Assembly (NCBI RefSeq): GCF_003550175.1
Contig: NZ_QXDF01000003.1
Coordinates: 124,001 to 188,000 of the forward strand
DNA from: Dichotomicrobium thermohalophilum
Lineage (GTDB): Bacteria; Pseudomonadota; Alphaproteobacteria; Rhizobiales; Rhodomicrobiaceae
Length of the DNA stretch: 64,000 bases
Reading direction: 5' to 3'
The position numbers and the translations under genes are program-made. Shown one piece after another: positions 62,636 to 64,000 of the stretch. The notes under the pieces were generated by a model, which searched no databases, was not told the origin of the DNA, and saw nothing but the letters and a program-made list of their open reading frames with translations. Position 1 is the stretch's first letter. Each line of letters opens with the position of its first letter.

Positions 62636-64000
62636 ATGATTACGCTCGTTTTTGTTCTCGTGAGCCTGGCCGCGCTGACGGCGCTGGCCATTCAGCGGTC
62701 GCCGCTCTGGGCCTGGGCCCTCGTCATCGCGGCAATCACCTTCCTGGCGCAAACCGGCCTCCCCTGGGCGACATTCGAGGCGCCGTTTGGCAGCATCGGC
62801 GCCTGGATCGCATGGGCACCCGCGATCGGGCTCGGGCTACTGTCGTTCCGGCCTATCCGCCAACAGGTCGTCACCCGCCCGGCCTTCCACACGGTCAAGC
62901 GTATCCTGCCGCCGGTCTCTGACACCGAAAAGGAGGCGCTGGAAGCCGGCACGGTCGGCTTTGATGCCGAGTTCTTCTCCGGCTCCCCGCAGTGGAGCAA
63001 GCTCCGCGCCATTGGTGCGCCTGCCCTGACCGATGAGGAGCGGACGTTCCTGAACGAGACGGTCGACGAACTCTGCGCGATGATCGACGACTGGAACATT
63101 CGCTTCGATCAGCGTGAGATCCCCCAACACATTTGGCAGTTCATCATCGAAAAGGGCTTTCTGGGGATGCTGATCTCCAAGGAGCATGGTGGTCTAGGCT
63201 TCTCGCCGCAGGCGCAGTCGCTCATTATCGGCAAGATCGCCTCGCGCAGCCCGGACGTAGCAACGGTCGTCATGGTCCCCAACTCGCTCGGCCCGGGCGA
63301 ACTGATCGAGAAATTCGGCACTGATCACCAGAAGGATTATTACCTGCCGCGGCTGGCAAAGGGCGAGGAAATCCCCTGCTTCGCGCTGACCAGCCCCTAT
63401 GCTGGCTCGGACGCGGCATCCATGCGCGATGTTGGAATCGTCACGAAGGCCGAGCACAACGGGCAGGAGACGCTGGGCATCAAGCTGACCTGGAACAAGC
63501 GCTACATCACGCTCGCGCCGAACGCGACGCTGCTCGGTCTGGCCTTCCGTCTGTACGACCCGGACAACCTCCTCGGCAAAGGTAATGAACTCGGCATCAC
63601 GCTCGCGCTTGTGCCGACCGACACCCCCGGGGTGAATATCGGCGACCGTCACCTGCCCTGCGGCAACGCCTTCCCGAACGGCCCGACCTGGGGCGAGGAC
63701 GTGTTCGTGCCGATGGACGCGATTATTGGCGGGGCGGAGCGCGCCGGCCAGGGCTGGCGGATGTTGATGAGCTGCCTGTCCTCGGGCCGGGCGATCTCGC
63801 TGCCCGCGACCAGCACGGCGGCCGCCAAGTCGATGCTGCGGAGCTCCACGGCCTATGGCCGCATTCGCAAGCAGTTCGGCATCGCCATTGGTCGGATGGA
63901 GGGCATCGAAGAGCGGCTCGCGCGCCTCGTGGAAACCGCCTACCTGCTCGAATCCGCGCGCTCCGTCACCGCCGCCATGGTCGGGGAAGGGGCCAAGCCG
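62636..64000 (+). CDS. fadE: Acyl-CoA dehydrogenase, FadE type (partial, 3' end outside window)
   Basis: The frame opens at the ATG at 62636 and runs to the end of the window (455 codons). Two N-terminal membrane segments (MITLVFVLVSLAALTALAI and WAWALVIAAITFLAQ) and a third near 50-65 precede FSGSPQWSKLRA, LGMLISKEHGGLGFSPQAQS, VPNSLGPGELI and CFALTSPYAGSDAASM. This is the long membrane-associated FadE form (about 800 residues when complete), the first oxidation step of fatty-acid beta-oxidation. The short AAGGA upstream is rather distant from the ATG. Confidence 0.93.
   Translation, partial: MITLVFVLVSLAALTALAIQRSPLWAWALVIAAITFLAQTGLPWATFEAPFGSIGAWIAWAPAIGLGLLSFRPIRQQVVTRPAFHTVKRILPPVSDTEKEALEAGTVGFDAEFFSGSPQWSKLRAIGAPALTDEERTFLNETVDELCAMIDDWNIRFDQREIPQHIWQFIIEKGFLGMLISKEHGGLGFSPQAQSLIIGKIASRSPDVATVVMVPNSLGPGELIEKFGTDHQKDYYLPRLAKGEEIPCFALTSPYAGSDAASMRDVGIVTKAEHNGQETLGIKLTWNKRYITLAPNATLLGLAFRLYDPDNLLGKGNELGITLALVPTDTPGVNIGDRHLPCGNAFPNGPTWGEDVFVPMDAIIGGAERAGQGWRMLMSCLSSGRAISLPATSTAAAKSMLRSSTAYGRIRKQFGIAIGRMEGIEERLARLVETAYLLESARSVTAAMVGEGAKP

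Overview
The window is a chromosomal segment of a high-GC alphaproteobacterium, most likely close to Hyphomicrobiales (Rhizobiales). Supporting this are a Porin_2-like porin, the order TolC - PopZ - ValS, the block lepB-rnc-era-recO next to parC, an isolated glpX-recJ pair, a Bpt-type leucyltransferase, a BA14K-like small protein and ethylmalonyl-CoA pathway genes. The order-level placement is inference; the class is secure. There is no prophage, integrase, IS transposase or CRISPR array.

Layout. 1-5.8 kb: end of a MoxR/DUF58/BatA-type operon. 5.8-11.5 kb (minus strand): DUF1284, methylsuccinyl-CoA dehydrogenase (mcd), a 708-residue protein built of 11-residue helical repeats, and crotonyl-CoA carboxylase/reductase (ccr). 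11.9-16 kb: soxYZ, a glpX-like gene lacking canonical metal ligands, recJ and tRNA-Glu. 16-23 kb: PAS protein, uvrC (carrying an in-frame palindromic-repeat insertion), a 0.9-kb repeat array, a porin, and a GIY-YIG nuclease between more copies of the same repeat. 22.6-28.5 kb: two tandem retropepsin-like membrane proteins, a phosphomannomutase, bpt, a hydrolase and a glycosyltransferase. 28.5-37.8 kb: the topoisomerase IV locus, invaded twice: an AT-rich HTH + HEPN-like (DUF3644) gene between parE and parC, and a type IIG-like restriction-modification gene at the 3' end of parC, flanked by a perfect 113-bp direct duplication of the parC end. 38-45.5 kb: BA14K protein, recO-era-rnc-lepB, a divergent GTPase/membrane-protein pair and PhzF. 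45.7-64 kb: PHB depolymerase, SCO protein, sensor kinase, TolC, an unusually long PopZ, ValS, IlvD, Sel1-repeat protein, GNAT, glutathionyl-hydroquinone reductase, Nudix and the start of a FadE-like acyl-CoA dehydrogenase.

How the genes work together. ccr and mcd are two signature enzymes of the ethylmalonyl-CoA pathway of acetyl-CoA assimilation, phaZ mobilises polyhydroxybutyrate into the same C4 pool, and fadE feeds acetyl-CoA by beta-oxidation. The repeat protein sits between ccr and mcd in the same orientation, so a storage-granule or membrane-surface role is an attractive but untested idea. The most unusual items are (i) the long-target-duplication insertion of the restriction-modification gene, (ii) the hendecad protein in the ccr-mcd locus, (iii) the palindromic repeat family, one copy of which is translated inside UvrC while others flank a GIY-YIG nuclease gene, (iv) the HEPN-like gene between parE and parC, and (v) a possible structured RNA with an orphan terminator ahead of parE.
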